Source: Galbula dea
Lineage: Eukaryota > Chordata > Aves > Piciformes > Galbulidae
Assembly: GCA_013399015.1 (NCBI GenBank)
Contig: VWZX01006532.1
Location: 158,489 to 222,488 of the forward strand
Length of the DNA stretch: 64,000 nt
Direction of reading: 5' to 3'
The translations under genes were made by a program, and so were the position numbers. Of this stretch, positions 53,901-64,000 are shown one piece after another (position 1 is the first letter of the stretch; the number at the start of each line of letters is the position of its first letter). The notes below the pieces were generated by a model. The model was not told the origin of the DNA, searched no databases, and worked only from the letters and a program-made list of their open reading frames with translations.

Positions 53901-56534
53901 AATGTAGAAGGTAACTTAAAAAAGGAAAATGGTAGGAAAAGATCAGAAATAGCACAGTAAGGAGAAGAACTTTTAAGATCAGATTTAAACAAACCCACAT
54001 ACATTTATTTACTTTAGAAGAAAAAGGAAATTGGCATTTGCTGAAAACAGACTGCATAAACCATAGGCACAGCTTAGTGCCATGGTGGCAACAGGTCAAC
54101 GGTTGGACTTGATGATCTTAGAGGTCTCTTCCAACCTTAATGATTCTGTGATTCTCTAATATACAACAGAACAAGCTAATCCTACAGAGTTTTAAATAAT
54201 TTAAAAACACACCAAAAAAAGGAAGAAAAAACCCCCCACAAGCCACAGAGGATCACTATGATTGTATCTGAAACTCTTCAATCACTCGAAAAAGGAATCT
54301 TACATAAAGTAGAAACAAGGGCAAACAACAAAGGACCAGAATACAAACATGTACAAGCTAAGTTTAAAACAATTAATAAATCACTCAATCAATTTCAACT
54401 ACCTGGAGACAATGAAACAAGAGCCTTTCAATTTATTTACAGACTCTCTAAAGAAAATAATGATAAATAAAGGTTAATTACTACACCAGAAAAGTGAGCA
54501 AAGAACACATGATACAAGGGACTCGGGTATCTTAGTCACCTGAGAAAAATTTAGATGTGATCAGACACTTAAAGAGTTTAAATAGATGTAAAACAAAGGA
54601 AAAAAAAAAAAAGAATGGTAAAACAGCATTTATATAAGGCAGGTGCTTCTAACTTGATTGGACATGATGGTATTTCCTCCAGGCTGCTTAGAAAGTAGCT
54701 ACAGTAAACCCTGCAATATTGGTACTTTAATTGAAAGGTAAAAATCACTGAACAGACTTAGTTCTGTTCTAACCCAAACCAGGACATACTTATAAAAGTT
54801 GCAACAAAAAGAAAGCTGAGGAAGCAGAAAGCATTTTGAGGACCAGAATCAGAAAACAAAGCATTTCAAGAAAGCAGATACATACTGAAATCAGTAGAGG
54901 GACATTAATTTTTAGAAGAAGGATGGATTGTTACTGCATGAGAACTACAGCATACCCACACAAACCAGAAAGTACCTGGCTATTCTGCAGCATGCAAAAA
55001 GATACTTTGGTGGTTTAGAATGGACTGCCTATTAATAAATACAAGACAATAAACTGTCATGCAGTTGTACAAAACTGGCAAATCTCATTCTGGAATACAT
55101 TAATTGCTCTTACAAGAAAGACAGAGAAGCTAATTACTAGTTTGTTTTGTAACCAGAGCTTTAGCTGGTTATGCTGTTTCCAAACAAAATCAAATGAGAC
55201 ACCGTACAAAAATCAAGAATGACAAGAACTCTTAAAAACTATGTAGTCTAGAAAGGCTGAAAGTACTGGTTTATCTACAAAGGAGGAGACTCACAAAAAT
55301 GTCTTTACCAAGATAGAGTAACCAACTTTTTTCCAAGCATCAAGAAAGACAAGGATAAATCCATCTAAGTTGCAGGAGGGGAATAATAGAAAAAGGAAAA
55401 AAGTAAATGCAGGTTTAGTATAAGGAAAAGCTTAACTATTCTTGAGCTGATGGGATACTAGAATACATTCAATACTTCTGGAGACAGTAGGACTTCCTCC
55501 ACTGATGATGACTTTTTTTTAACATATGGCTTAGGAATATTCAACCCCAGTCTATTGCTGTGATCAAACTACAAGATCTGCATACTTCTTACAGCTAAGA
55601 GCCAGTTCTTAGACAAATCATGAACTGACTTGGGCAGACTGCTTTTAAATTCTTAACATGAAGGTTTTATTTCAAGTCACTGTAAAAACAGATCTGCTTT
55701 CCACTTCTCTCTCAAGACAGCATTAAAATTATGCTGACTGAAGACTCTTTTCCACTGCATGAATTAGCACAGTAGTGCTCAACCTGTGGGTTACAACCTG
55801 AAAGACTGAGTCACACACAAAAGGCACTAGTTGGTCATATTTTAAGAGCACATGTGCTTAGGAAAAAAACATGATTTTTCCACGGCGCTGGAACATTAAG
55901 GTCTATTTAAAACTTACTCATGTAAGGCAGCTTCTCTGGACAGGCCTGGTAAGGAGAGTAAGTGAAGTTTTCTGGAAGATACACTGTTGTTTGAGCAACA
56001 CAGTCACTAGAGTTGTTCCCTTCAGGATAATCTTAAAAAAGAGGAATTGATTTTTGTGAAAACCTTTGTTAAGCACCAAATTTGTAACATGTCATCATAC
56101 AGGTGAGAGCATTCACTTTGTAAGAAACAAACTCCTAGCAGTACAATTTTTTAAAATAAATAACCATAATCATCATAATAATTTTACTGCACTAAAGGAA
56201 CAATAATTCAATTACAGTATCTTTATTACAGCTAAGCCAAGTATTTCCTACTAAAGTGAAGTGATAAAACAGTACTATTTGGCCTTCCTTCCTTTACAGA
56301 GAAGTAGGACTTGGGTCTAGGTTTTCCTAAGCAAATTATGTCAATAAGATTTCATTGCTTTGTTTGTTTTTCACAAAGCTCTTTTTGAAATTGTATTAAA
56401 TTAAGAAATATTCTTACCTGTGCCATTCAGGGTAGAATTTTTGTTAGTGTACAATCTGATCATGTGTCCTATTGTTTTTACATTTTCTCTCAACATTATA
56501 CCACGAGCTTGCACCATAAAGAGATATGTATTTG
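47824..56534 (-). CDS. B4GALT6: Beta-1,4-galactosyltransferase 6, exons 2-9 (exon 1 outside)
   Basis: B4GALT6 is a Golgi type II membrane enzyme that adds galactose from UDP-Gal to glucosylceramide, making lactosylceramide. Eight exons on the - strand code for 344 residues: 56534-56418, 56031-55918, 53449-53325, 52857-52741, 52161-51974, 50889-50767, 49882-49781 and 47971-47824. With the 38 residues of human exon 1 this gives 382, the human length. Visible motifs are PFRNRHEHLPIFF (UDP-Gal binding), FNRAMLFNVGF, the DVD metal site in FHDVDHLPENDRNYYGCGEM, FGGVSGLTVEQF and the GWGGEDDDLW catalytic block. The protein ends LAPVRDY. All junctions are GT-AG and in phase. It is assigned to B4GALT6 rather than B4GALT5 by sequence and by its place next to TTR. 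Exon 1, with cytosolic tail and membrane anchor, lies beyond 64000. Confidence 0.95.
48566..48657. repeat. A/C-rich low-complexity stretch
   Basis: Runs of AAAC, CAACAAAA, C8 and CCACCA in intron 8 of B4GALT6. Simple sequence only. Confidence 0.75.
48939..49101 (+). repeat. Duplicated 165-bp block, copy A (B4GALT6 intron 8)
   Basis: Starts CATTTATATGTGTTTATT and includes CTGACAACCTGAAGT, GCATTGCTTTTGATCTGT and GACCAGGTTGTCAAGT. It matches copy B at 50914-51078 in direct orientation at roughly 80-85%. The family is unknown. Confidence 0.75.
49781..49882 (-). CDS. B4GALT6: B4GALT6 exon 8
   Basis: 102 bp encoding VHYAGYNVTRPEGDLGKYKS then IPHHHRGEVQFLG and a split arginine. Acceptor cactgcag, donor CG|GTAAGA. 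The HHHRG stretch lies in the catalytic domain. Confidence 0.96.
50767..50889 (-). CDS. B4GALT6: B4GALT6 exon 7
   Basis: 123 bp encoding LPYNEFFGGVSGLTVEQFQK then INGFPNAFWGWGGEDDDLWN. It holds the WGWGGEDDD block, with the catalytic acidic residues and nucleotide/acceptor binding surface of the B4GALT family. Donor ACAG|GTGAGT. Confidence 0.97.
50914..51078 (+). repeat. Duplicated 165-bp block, copy B (B4GALT6 intron 6)
   Basis: Direct copy of the block at 48.94 kb, beginning 25 bases from the intron side of exon 7. The two copies bracket exons 7 and 8. Confidence 0.75.
51291..51472 (-). mobile_element. 5S rRNA-like head fused to CR1 tail (SINE-like)
   Basis: Read on the - strand, 51472-51361 is a diverged 5S rRNA copy: GCCCGATCTTGTCTG, AGAAGCTAAACAGGGTCGGG, CTTAGTACTTGGATGGGAG, then GGGAATACCAGGTGCTGTAG. 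It is followed at once (51353-51291) by a CR1 3' end: GGCAGGGGGGTTGGACTAGA, GGTCCCTTCCAAC, TTCTAACATTCTGTGA. A 5S head with its internal promoter boxes plus a LINE tail is the architecture of a 5S-derived SINE using CR1 machinery; a one-off template-switch chimera is the alternative. It lies in B4GALT6 intron 6, in the sense direction. Confidence 0.75.
51974..52161 (-). CDS. B4GALT6: B4GALT6 exon 6 (DxD motif)
   Basis: 188 bp encoding TGTQPFNRAMLFNVGFKEAM, then DAVWDCIIFHDVDHLPENDR, then NYYGCGEMPRHFAAKLDKYMY. DVD is the metal-binding DxD triad for UDP-galactose. Phase 0 start, ends AT|GTAAGT. Confidence 0.97.
52519..52711 (-). mobile_element. CR1 LINE 3' end in B4GALT6 intron 5
   Basis: Inverted CR1 sequence: AGTTGGAAGGGGCCTACAAC, GATCATCTAGTCCAACTGCC, TAGGGCTGACCAAAAGTTAA, then CTCTTAAACACTGACAGGC. 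It is sense relative to B4GALT6. Confidence 0.9.
52741..52857 (-). CDS. B4GALT6: B4GALT6 exon 5
   Basis: 117 bp, phase 0 at both ends, encoding VAILIPFRNRHEHLPIFFRH then LIPMLQKQRLEFAFYVVEQ. PFRNRHEHL is the family signature near the UDP-Gal site. Confidence 0.97.
53325..53449 (-). CDS. B4GALT6: B4GALT6 exon 4
   Basis: 125 bp encoding GLINVNMSEISFDEIQQLFS then KDLDIEPGGHWKPKDCKPRWK. Stem-to-catalytic domain junction. Donor AAG|GTGAGA. Confidence 0.96.
54070..54157 (+). mobile_element. CR1 LINE 3' tail in B4GALT6 intron 3
   Basis: GGTTGGACTTGATGATCTTA, GAGGTCTCTTCCAACCTTAA, then TGATTCTGTGATTCT on the + strand, preceded by a degraded TTAGTG..GTGGCA stretch of the same element. Confidence 0.9.
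55918..56031 (-). CDS. B4GALT6: B4GALT6 exon 3
   Basis: 114 bp encoding YPEGNNSSDCVAQTTVYLPE then NFTYSPYQACPEKLPYM. Stem region with N-glycosylation sequons NNSS and NFT; matches human DYPEGNNSSDY...LPENFTYSPY. Confidence 0.95.
   Translation of the reverse strand: MILKGTTLVTVLLKQQCIFQKTSLTLLTRPVQRSCLT
56418..56534 (-). CDS. B4GALT6: B4GALT6 exon 2
   Basis: 117 bp encoding NTYLFMVQARGIMLRENVKT then IGHMIRLYTNKNSTLNGT, the start of the lumenal stem, nearly identical to human. It begins two bases into an alanine codon, so exon 1 must end in phase 1. Confidence 0.96.
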
Positions 56535-58124
56535 CTGATAAAACAAAAAGCAAGTTTAGATTTTAATTAAAACAAGGCATTTCCAAATTACTCTAACACC
56601 CATTTATAATGTGTTCAATATTTGTTAGTATGTCTGAACTCATGGCTAGTGAACTTTAATCATACAAGATGAAGATCTTCAAAGAGTGACACCGAACAAC
56701 AACAGAATAAAAGAATAAAATGGATTCGTAACCACAGGTCTCCATAAAACCTCAAAAGGATAAAATGTCAATACCCATTTTATATGATACTTTCATTTCT
56801 CTTTAACTTGCAAAAAAACAGCTGATAGTGCAAACAACTGAATTTACCAATAAAAATGTTCTCATATGTATCTACAACCTTCATATATGCATCTACATAT
56901 ATACCATCGAAACACAGGACAAAGAACTGTCTAGAAATCCTTTATTCCCCTAGAATAGTTCCCCTTTTTACTCACCTACACAACTTTCAGTCATAATGTA
57001 CAGTTTTGTTACACAACTGCTACATATCATTGCCAATCCCAAAGTATTAGTGTTTGATAGTTCTATGTGAAATATTTATTATAGGCATCAAGGGTGAGTA
57101 AATCGATAATCTGAGTAATTCAGTGCCTCACAACAACAGCATAAAATAATCCTCTGTCTCAGCCTTGCACTCAAAGCCTCAGATCTGATCTCAGGACAAG
57201 TCTTTGTCCTAAACAGAAGACAGTAAATTGGCAAATAAACTGTATTTATGCCAGAGTAAGGAAAGGTCTATCCTAGACTCATGCAACTCAAAAAAATAAT
57301 GTGAAGGGAAGAACAAGGTCCCTTTGCATAATGGTTCCAACAGTTTTACTTGGGGTAGCAGTGAGGATCAAAGGGATCATCTGTCACTTCACCTGTGTTA
57401 AATACCCATTTGTCTGCCAGGTATCTGGTTCACTCTAACTAGTAACCACCCTAACCAAAAAAATGCTCTGAAGAGTTTGGAGGAAAGAATTAAGCATACA
57501 AGAACAACAGATTAATCTTAACCTAGCATAAAGAGATGAAAGAAATGAGAAAATTGTCTCACAAACTCCACTTATCTGATGACCCAGCACCAGTGGCATG
57601 ACAAAAATAACTCCAGATCAGCTAATAACTTCTTATGGTCCAACACAACCAGGCTAGAGCTACAGAGAACTGTTTATAAATGACTGGGGCATTTCCTGAG
57701 GAAAATACAGTGACTAATTCCACCACATTAGCAAACAATACCACCAATACACACAGAGATACACATACCAACATAATCTTCTAAGGAATGTTGGTTGCAA
57801 GCCCCACAATTATGTTTTCAGTTTAAAAAGAATGAATGGATGGACTCTCCTGGCTTTCAGAGAACTCTTCATTAAAACAAGGAAGATTATCACTTAAAAG
57901 ACAGGCTCTGAACATATCAGGTGCTGCATGGCATGTAAGTTTCAAACTCTTGGCCAGCATGACTAGCTGCTTTGGTTAACTAGAGTTGACAGGTGTGTAA
58001 AAACTACTCAGATGCTAGAATCCTGAAGCTGTTGCAACACACCCTGCTCCTGGCCACTAAAACAGAAACAAAACAAAAAAACCTTCCACCTTGGTATGAT
58101 GACAGAGGTAGGAAAGCCAACATG

Positions 58125-59430
58125 AATGATTCTTACAGGGATCCAAGATAAGTGGATCCAAGACAACAGGGTGTTTGGAGACTACAGGAAGGGAAGACAA
58201 GAGGGAGTCACCTTTATGCTAGAGAACAGCTTGAATGCCTGGAGCTCTGCCTGGGTACAAAGTATTGTGTTCAGTTTTGGGGCCCTCACTACAGAAAGGA
58301 CGTTGAGGTGCTGGAGCATGTCCAAAGAAGGGCAACAAAGTTGGTGAAGGGCCCAGAGCACAAGTCTTAGGAGGAGCACCTGAGGGAACTGGGATCGTTT
58401 AGTCTGGAGAACAGAAGGCTCAGGGGAGACCTTCTCATTCTCTACAACTATTTGAAAAGAGGCTGTAGTAAGGTGGAGCTCAGTCTCTTCTCCCAGACAA
58501 AGAGGAAAACAGCCTAGACCTTGGATCTCACAGGGGATTTCAACCATGCCACTATCTGCTGCTGGAACAAAACAGGCAGATAAAAGCAGTCCAGAAGGTT
58601 CCTGGAGTGCACTGATGGCAACTTCCTGACACAAGTGATAGAGAGGCCAACTGGTGGAGGTGGTCTGCTGGACCTCATACTCTTCAACAGGGAAGGGCTC
58701 CACTGGGGAGGTGAAGAAACAAAGTAAGCCAGAAATAAAGTCCGAGCATCAAGGGATGCAGTTAGGAAAGCTAAAGCCCAAATGGAATGAATTTGCAAAG
58801 GGATGTCAAAGACAAGAAGGGTTTCTATTAAGTACACAGGTGACAAAAAGACGATTAGGGAGAATGTGGCCCCATTCCTCATGAAGCTGAGGACATGGAA
58901 AAGGCTGCAGTACTGAATGCCACTTCTGCCTCAGTCTTTACTAGCAAGAGCAGCCTTCAGGAATCTCAGGTCCCAGAGACCATGGGGAAAGGCTGGAGCA
59001 ATACACCCTTGGTGGAAAAGGATCACGTCAGGGAGTACTTAGCAAACTGGACAGACATAAGTCCACAGACCTTGATGGCATGCAACCACAAGGGCTGAGG
59101 GAGCTGGCAGATGTCATTGCAGGGCCACTCTCAACAATCTTTGATTCACCATGCAACTGGGAGAAGTGCCCAACAACTGAAGGCAAGCAAATGCCACTCC
59201 TGTCTTCAAGAAAGGCAAGAAGGAGGATCCAGAGAATTACAGGGCAGTCAGCCTCGTCTCAATCCCTGGCAAGGTGATGGATAAACTCATCCTGGAAACC
59301 ACTTTTCAGGACAAGAAAATTATCAGTAGTAGTCAGCACGGCTTCATCAGTGGAAGATCATGCTTGACCAACTTGGCAAAATTACTGGCCTGGCAGATGA
59401 GGAGAGAGCAGAAAGTTAATACCTCCTGTA
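58125..59430 (+). mobile_element. Rearranged CR1: 3' UTR piece followed by ORF2 piece
   Basis: 58240-58500 is CR1 3' UTR sequence (GTGTTCAGTTTTGGGGCCCT, GCTCAGGGGAGACCTTCTC). From 58525 comes ORF2: an endonuclease-side stretch (GDFNHATI-like, IEREPTGGGGLLDL-like) and a linker (MEKAAVLNATSASVFTSKSS then LQESQVPETMGKGWS). The reverse transcriptase follows near 59093-59400 (RELADVIAGPLSTIFD, SSQHGFISGRSCLTNL). ORF2 should precede the 3' UTR, so order is inverted: two insertions or a rearranged element. Frames are broken. Confidence 0.85.
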
Positions 59431-62400
59431 CTTAAAAAAATGAGATGATCCTCATTCAGCTGTAGCAACATTATACACTGATCTTCTGGAAAAACAAACA
59501 TGGAAAAGCTCAAATAGGAAATACTTCACAGAGAATCCAGGGACACTGAAAAATTCAAATGCAGGAAACAGAGCTTTGCAGAAAATAGTCCTACTCATCT
59601 GCTAGTATACACCAGTTTTCAGAGGACTTCTGAAAAGCACATTCAACAAATTGACATTGTTTCAAATGGGTTAACAGAAAACTCTCTACTAGTAATTGTA
59701 AATGAGGAATCATCTTAAGGGGACATTTCTAGAACAAGTCCCACATGGATCTCTTCTCATCTCAAGGTTATATGATATTATTCTCAGCAATACTAGAGCT
59801 GTAAATACACTACTGACAGAGTAAGTAAGTAAGTACTGGCACGGCAAATTAACACTAAAGTGCTAAAGATTAAATTCTACAAACTAATCTAAACATACAC
59901 AGTAAGTAGAGCTCAGCTTAAAACTTCTTCTAAAATATCACAGTCTGAATTCTAGGGAGCTAGGAATATTTTCCATAACTACAGAACAGGAACTTCAGGC
60001 TCTAAAACAGATTCGTGAGTCAATTTTGCAGTGAAGGATGATACCCAAAGTCACGTAAGACTGCTGTAAATTAGGTCCTATTCACAACTGAAATTTACAG
60101 CAAACACAGATAAATCCTATAGTTAAGTGTTTCTCTTCCACAGGATTTTGTTTATTTTTACACATTTGCTGTTAAGTAGAAGTTGTTTTCAAAACAGATG
60201 CAATAACTAAAAAAAGGCAAAAGCTTCTAAGCCTTGAAACATTTTTCACTTGATGTTTGTTGAATATTTAGTATCAGTTATACACTATTTGTAATTTAAC
60301 AATAAATTCAAACTTATTTCATAGGGATAGTGAGACTGCATTTGAGAAAATACCCTAGAAAGACACAGATCACCTCAAACTACTTGAAAACACCAAAACC
60401 TACCAATGTTTCTGGAGGCTAACAGGGCCCATTCATATGGTGCAGATGGACAAGTCTGTATCAGCTACAACAGAAAGGCTTAAAAATTGTTTTTAGTGGC
60501 AGTGTGTTTTCAACACTCCAGACAACCTCTGTCTGCTCCCTGGCACAAAGGACATGCCAAATGGATGAGTCCTCTGACTGCAAGTCTGAGGAGTTGAATA
60601 AATGTCAGTTCACTGTTTACTGGAGCCAGCAAAAGAGAAAATCTCACTGATCAAGTCTCCATGGGTGAAGAAAAAATGCAATCCAAAGTTTCTTTCTCCA
60701 GCAATATTTTTAAGCATGATAAATGATACAGTGATCAAAATAATTTCTAACACATTTGACAGTATTCTATCCTTCAATCTCAGGCTATGGGTTGTTTATA
60801 TAGCAAGTCAGAAATAACTGAAGAGCTCATTCTGAAACAGGATCCTACAGGAACTTAAAAAGCAGCATTGCTGTTACCACCACCAAGACAACTTACATAT
60901 TTACAGCTTTTATATTTGGGGGTTCCCTCCATGTAGATTTAATCAGGAAAGTAAATATTTTTCCTTGAAGTTCTACCATTTTAGGAGAATTTTAGCAAAA
61001 TTTCAACTCCAGCTTTAAAATACATAATTAAATTTCATTAAGACTTTTGTTCAATGAAGACTGTTCTACACAGGCTGACTTTGGACATCAACAAATAAAT
61101 AGTTTTACAGTGACATTTTAAGCCTAAGCCTTGCCAATTCTTCCAGAATTTTTACTGAGTTCAGTTACAGAGAACAATAAAAAACTGTAGTGTCTGTAAA
61201 CTGCATATTCCAAGTATTATCATAAATAAAAAAGAATACATGCACAATAAAATGAAGGTGAAGTGCAAGTTTAAGAAAGTGAACTGACCCTTGGGGATAT
61301 CTTGCAAAAAAGCCTCTTTTGTATCTAAAAGTCCTGAAACCAATCTCTGCACTGTATTCACAAGAATCTAGCACTGGATTCCAAACACTGCACAATCATT
61401 GCAAGCTGCTCCCCACAACATTATTGCATCATTTGAATACAAAAGATTACCCAAAACAGGCCAAAAGCTGTGGAAGAGCAAGCAGAGGTAGTCACCTGTA
61501 GAAAGTCTTATTAACAAAAAGCCAGCAAAGCTACCTTCCACCACAGAGAGAGACGTGGGAATGGTTAAAGCTTTGGCTATGTCAGTAAACCACCACAGCT
61601 CAAAACAAATGTTTGCAGGACATAGTTTCTCCTCCTCAAGGGGTGAGAAGAACACTTCAAATAACTGACTGGCTTAAGTGAAAACTCATTTCACATCAGG
61701 GCTCACAATTACTTTGTCATTATGACAAGCAACCCCACAAAATGAATACACTATGAAATCTCACGCAGGCAAGTTCCCTGACTAATAACTAAGTATATCT
61801 GACAGTTTCTCTAAAGCCCTTAGCTAATGATGCAAAGCAACTGATTCAGAAAGAAATAGCATGTTTAGTCAAAGCTGATCTGCTGGTAGCAAGTGAAAGA
61901 GTCATGAATGACTGAACTGCAATAATTTATTCAGCATCAGGTGTTAGGAATGACTGTGCTGCGCCAACACCATGGGAAAAAACTTGCATCTCCCAGAGTA
62001 AGGCAGAAAACTTACCCTTGAAACTGCCTGAGTTCATCAGGAGCTAAAGCCATTAGCCAGAATGCCAAGGAACTTCTGATCACTGAAAATCAGTGACCAA
62101 GGAGAAGAATGTGTTAAGCCTTATACTCTTCTTTGCACAAGGAAAAAAAAATAAAATGATATTACCTTATCCATCAGAAAGTTGACCAAAATTTTTTTGT
62201 TAGCACTGTGGTTGTCATTTTTGGAACTGAAGCAAAAAACTGCAGTGAACAAGAAAAAGAACAGTGCAGCTAATGAAACAACTTCTGCCTCCAAAGGAAG
62301 CCTTTAATAAAAGATGAAATATAATAAAGGAATATAGCTGAAAATAGCTCCCAAACAACCAAGTCTCCAGTACAGATGTCTCCGTGTAGAAATTATGAAA

Positions 62401-62819
62401 CAAAGGGACAAACAAGGTTTATTCATTCAAGAAACTTGCAAGAGACCCACAAGAGCAATTCACTGAAAGGGGTAAAAGAAGATGGCAGCAAAAAAACATT
62501 GAAGATCTACCACATCCTGAAAAAACCCAGCATTTTATCACCTATTTCCACACAGCATCAAAGGAGAAGAGTAACAAAGGATTTGTTCAGTTTTAAACAG
62601 GCTAGCTGTATTATTTCTGTTTCAGTGCAGCCCTTGAGCTGCATCAAACCTACTGCCTTGAAGACAGATACAGGCTGTATTACCAACTCTCAGACAAGGT
62701 ATTACCATCCATGCACTACTATGGCAAACAGAGTCAAAACTACACTGCCCTCTCAGCAACAGCACAACCAGCAGGTCAATAGGAGCAACTATTTGCCTTT
62801 ATTTAGCAACCTGGGAAAC

Positions 62820-63306
62820 CAGACTTGAGGTACTGTGTCCAGTCTGGGGATCTCAGTAAGAGACAGACATTAACATACCAGAGCAAGCCTAGAGGAAAGC
62901 TTCCAAGATGAAGTATATGATGTATGAGTAGAGACCAAAAGAAAAGAGAGTTGTTCAGTCTTAAGTAGAAATGGCTAAGGCAAAGGTGAATTATTTTTGC
63001 TGTCAGCTAGGTAGAAGAGTAGTGTAGAGATGACAACACTGAACACTTGGAGGTACACCAAGAAAAGACACAAGACAATGAACACAAGGTGCAAGATGAG
63101 AAATTATGATTACATACTACAATTTTCTCACAGTTGTGAAACACTGGTACAGGTTTCCCAGACAGAATGCAGAATCTCCACCCCTGCAGTTATTCCACTC
63201 AGCTAGACACAACCCTGAGCAATCCGATCTAGTAGGATCCGCTTTCAGCAGGAGGTTGGATCAGATGAGTTCCAGAGATCCCTGCCAATCTAAATTATTC
63301 TATGAT
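62820..63306 (+). mobile_element. Old degraded CR1 3' end
   Basis: The start GGTACTGTGTCCAGTCTGGG and the end (CACTGGTACAGGTTTCCCAG, AGAATCTCCACCCCTGCAG, AGGAGGTTGGATCAGATGAG, AATTATTCTATGAT) mark a full 3' UTR of an old CR1 with many substitutions. Confidence 0.8.
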
Positions 63307-64000
63307 CAAACAGCAAGTCTTTAGAAATACAGCTGCCACAGATACAAGGAAAAAAGAATATAAGCACAAAGACTGTACCCGTATCTATGGGCTCAGTACC
63401 TGCAAGCACTGGCAAACATTTATCTTGCTTATAGCCTTTTCAGCTCTTTCCTCCATTTCTGTACAAGTTCAAAAAGGACTGATAGTACCCTTTCCTATTA
63501 GGAAGATTATTTCCTAGTAACACAACAGGAAATAGACTGATACCAAATTGGGAGGTAAAACCAATGGAGATGTTCCCAAGTTCCACCTAGCCTGCAGAGC
63601 TGCCCTTTTGTTATGATTGACAGATGAGTGAAGTTTTAGTAAGAGAAGCAGGAGACCAGAAGAGAGAAATTGTAGCTGTTTTTTTCCTCCTCATTCTCAT
63701 TCCACATTCAGGATTTCTAGTTACTGATGTCAAAGGCAAGACTGCACCTTCCCTGGTCACTGCACTGTTCCATAACCAGTTCTCATGAGACCTGCCAAGG
63801 TTATCGTGTCCAAGCTGGCCAAGTTGGACTGGAATTAACTACAACCCTGAGAGCCCTAGGGTACACCTCCACCTAATCCAATAAAGGTTCTCTGCTAGAG
63901 ACAGATGGAAAGAAATAATCCAGATGTTAGTAGGAGATCTTTTTCTGAGATCAGTTCTGTTGTACAATGTGATTGCAGTGGTGATGCTGACAAAAAAAAA

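Larger units (their letters stand above)
56535..64000 (-). other. B4GALT6: B4GALT6 intron 1 (partial)
   Basis: At least 7.5 kb of intron; no sequence resembling exon 1 (membrane anchor) is visible, so it lies past the right edge. Contains the rearranged CR1 at 58.1-59.4 kb and an old CR1 at 62.8-63.3 kb. Confidence 0.8.

Noticed and set aside
55770..55830. Possible hAT-type DNA transposon end (CAGTAGTGCTCAACCTGTGG)
   Set aside because: It resembles a Charlie-like terminal sequence, but I see no partner inverted end or target duplication nearby, so it is too weak to annotate.
1..64000. CRISPR arrays, operons, bacterial-type promoters, tRNA genes
   Set aside because: The window is vertebrate nuclear DNA; no regularly spaced repeats with unique spacers and no tRNA-like cloverleaf were seen.

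Overview
The window is vertebrate nuclear DNA, and almost certainly from a bird. It holds spliced genes with GT-AG introns and long AT-rich introns. It also holds many 3'-truncated CR1 LINEs ending in the typical ATTCTRTGA-type octamer tail. The gene content is the conserved DSG2 - TTR - B4GALT6 block. The TTR protein is closest to chicken TTR as I remember it, including the long avian/reptilian N-terminus. I cannot name the species; the abundance and types of CR1 would fit several landbird lineages.

Layout. (1) 1-5.8 kb, + strand: the last three exons of desmoglein-2 (half of the transmembrane segment plus the whole cytoplasmic tail), followed by a polyadenylation signal. (2) 5.8-27.3 kb: intergenic, with CR1 fragments on both strands, a 30-bp GC-rich minisatellite interrupted by a single N, and a cluster of unclassified local repeats. 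(3) 27.5-34.5 kb, + strand: a complete four-exon transthyretin gene (TTR copy 1, 150 aa) with a proximal promoter that is well conserved relative to mammals. (4) 36.2-43.3 kb, + strand: a second complete, intact four-exon transthyretin gene (TTR copy 2, 147 aa), only 1.9 kb downstream of the first. It is old (about 63% identity over exons 2-4) and differs in promoter, N-terminus, hormone-channel residues and loop residues. (5) 47.8-56.5 kb, - strand: exons 2-9 of B4GALT6 (lactosylceramide synthase). Its 3' UTR faces the end of TTR copy 2, and exon 1 lies beyond the right edge. Intron 1 (56.5-64 kb) holds a rearranged CR1.

The main discovery is the tandem, apparently functional TTR paralog. 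Its exon 2 is 131 bp rather than 140 bp, which removes three N-terminal residues and parallels the shortening known from eutherian TTR. Its channel carries changes at positions 108 and 109, and its promoter has a near-perfect palindrome of two FOXA motifs. A second structural find, inside B4GALT6, is a 5S rRNA-like head joined directly to a CR1 3' tail. That is the architecture of a 5S-derived SINE mobilised by CR1.
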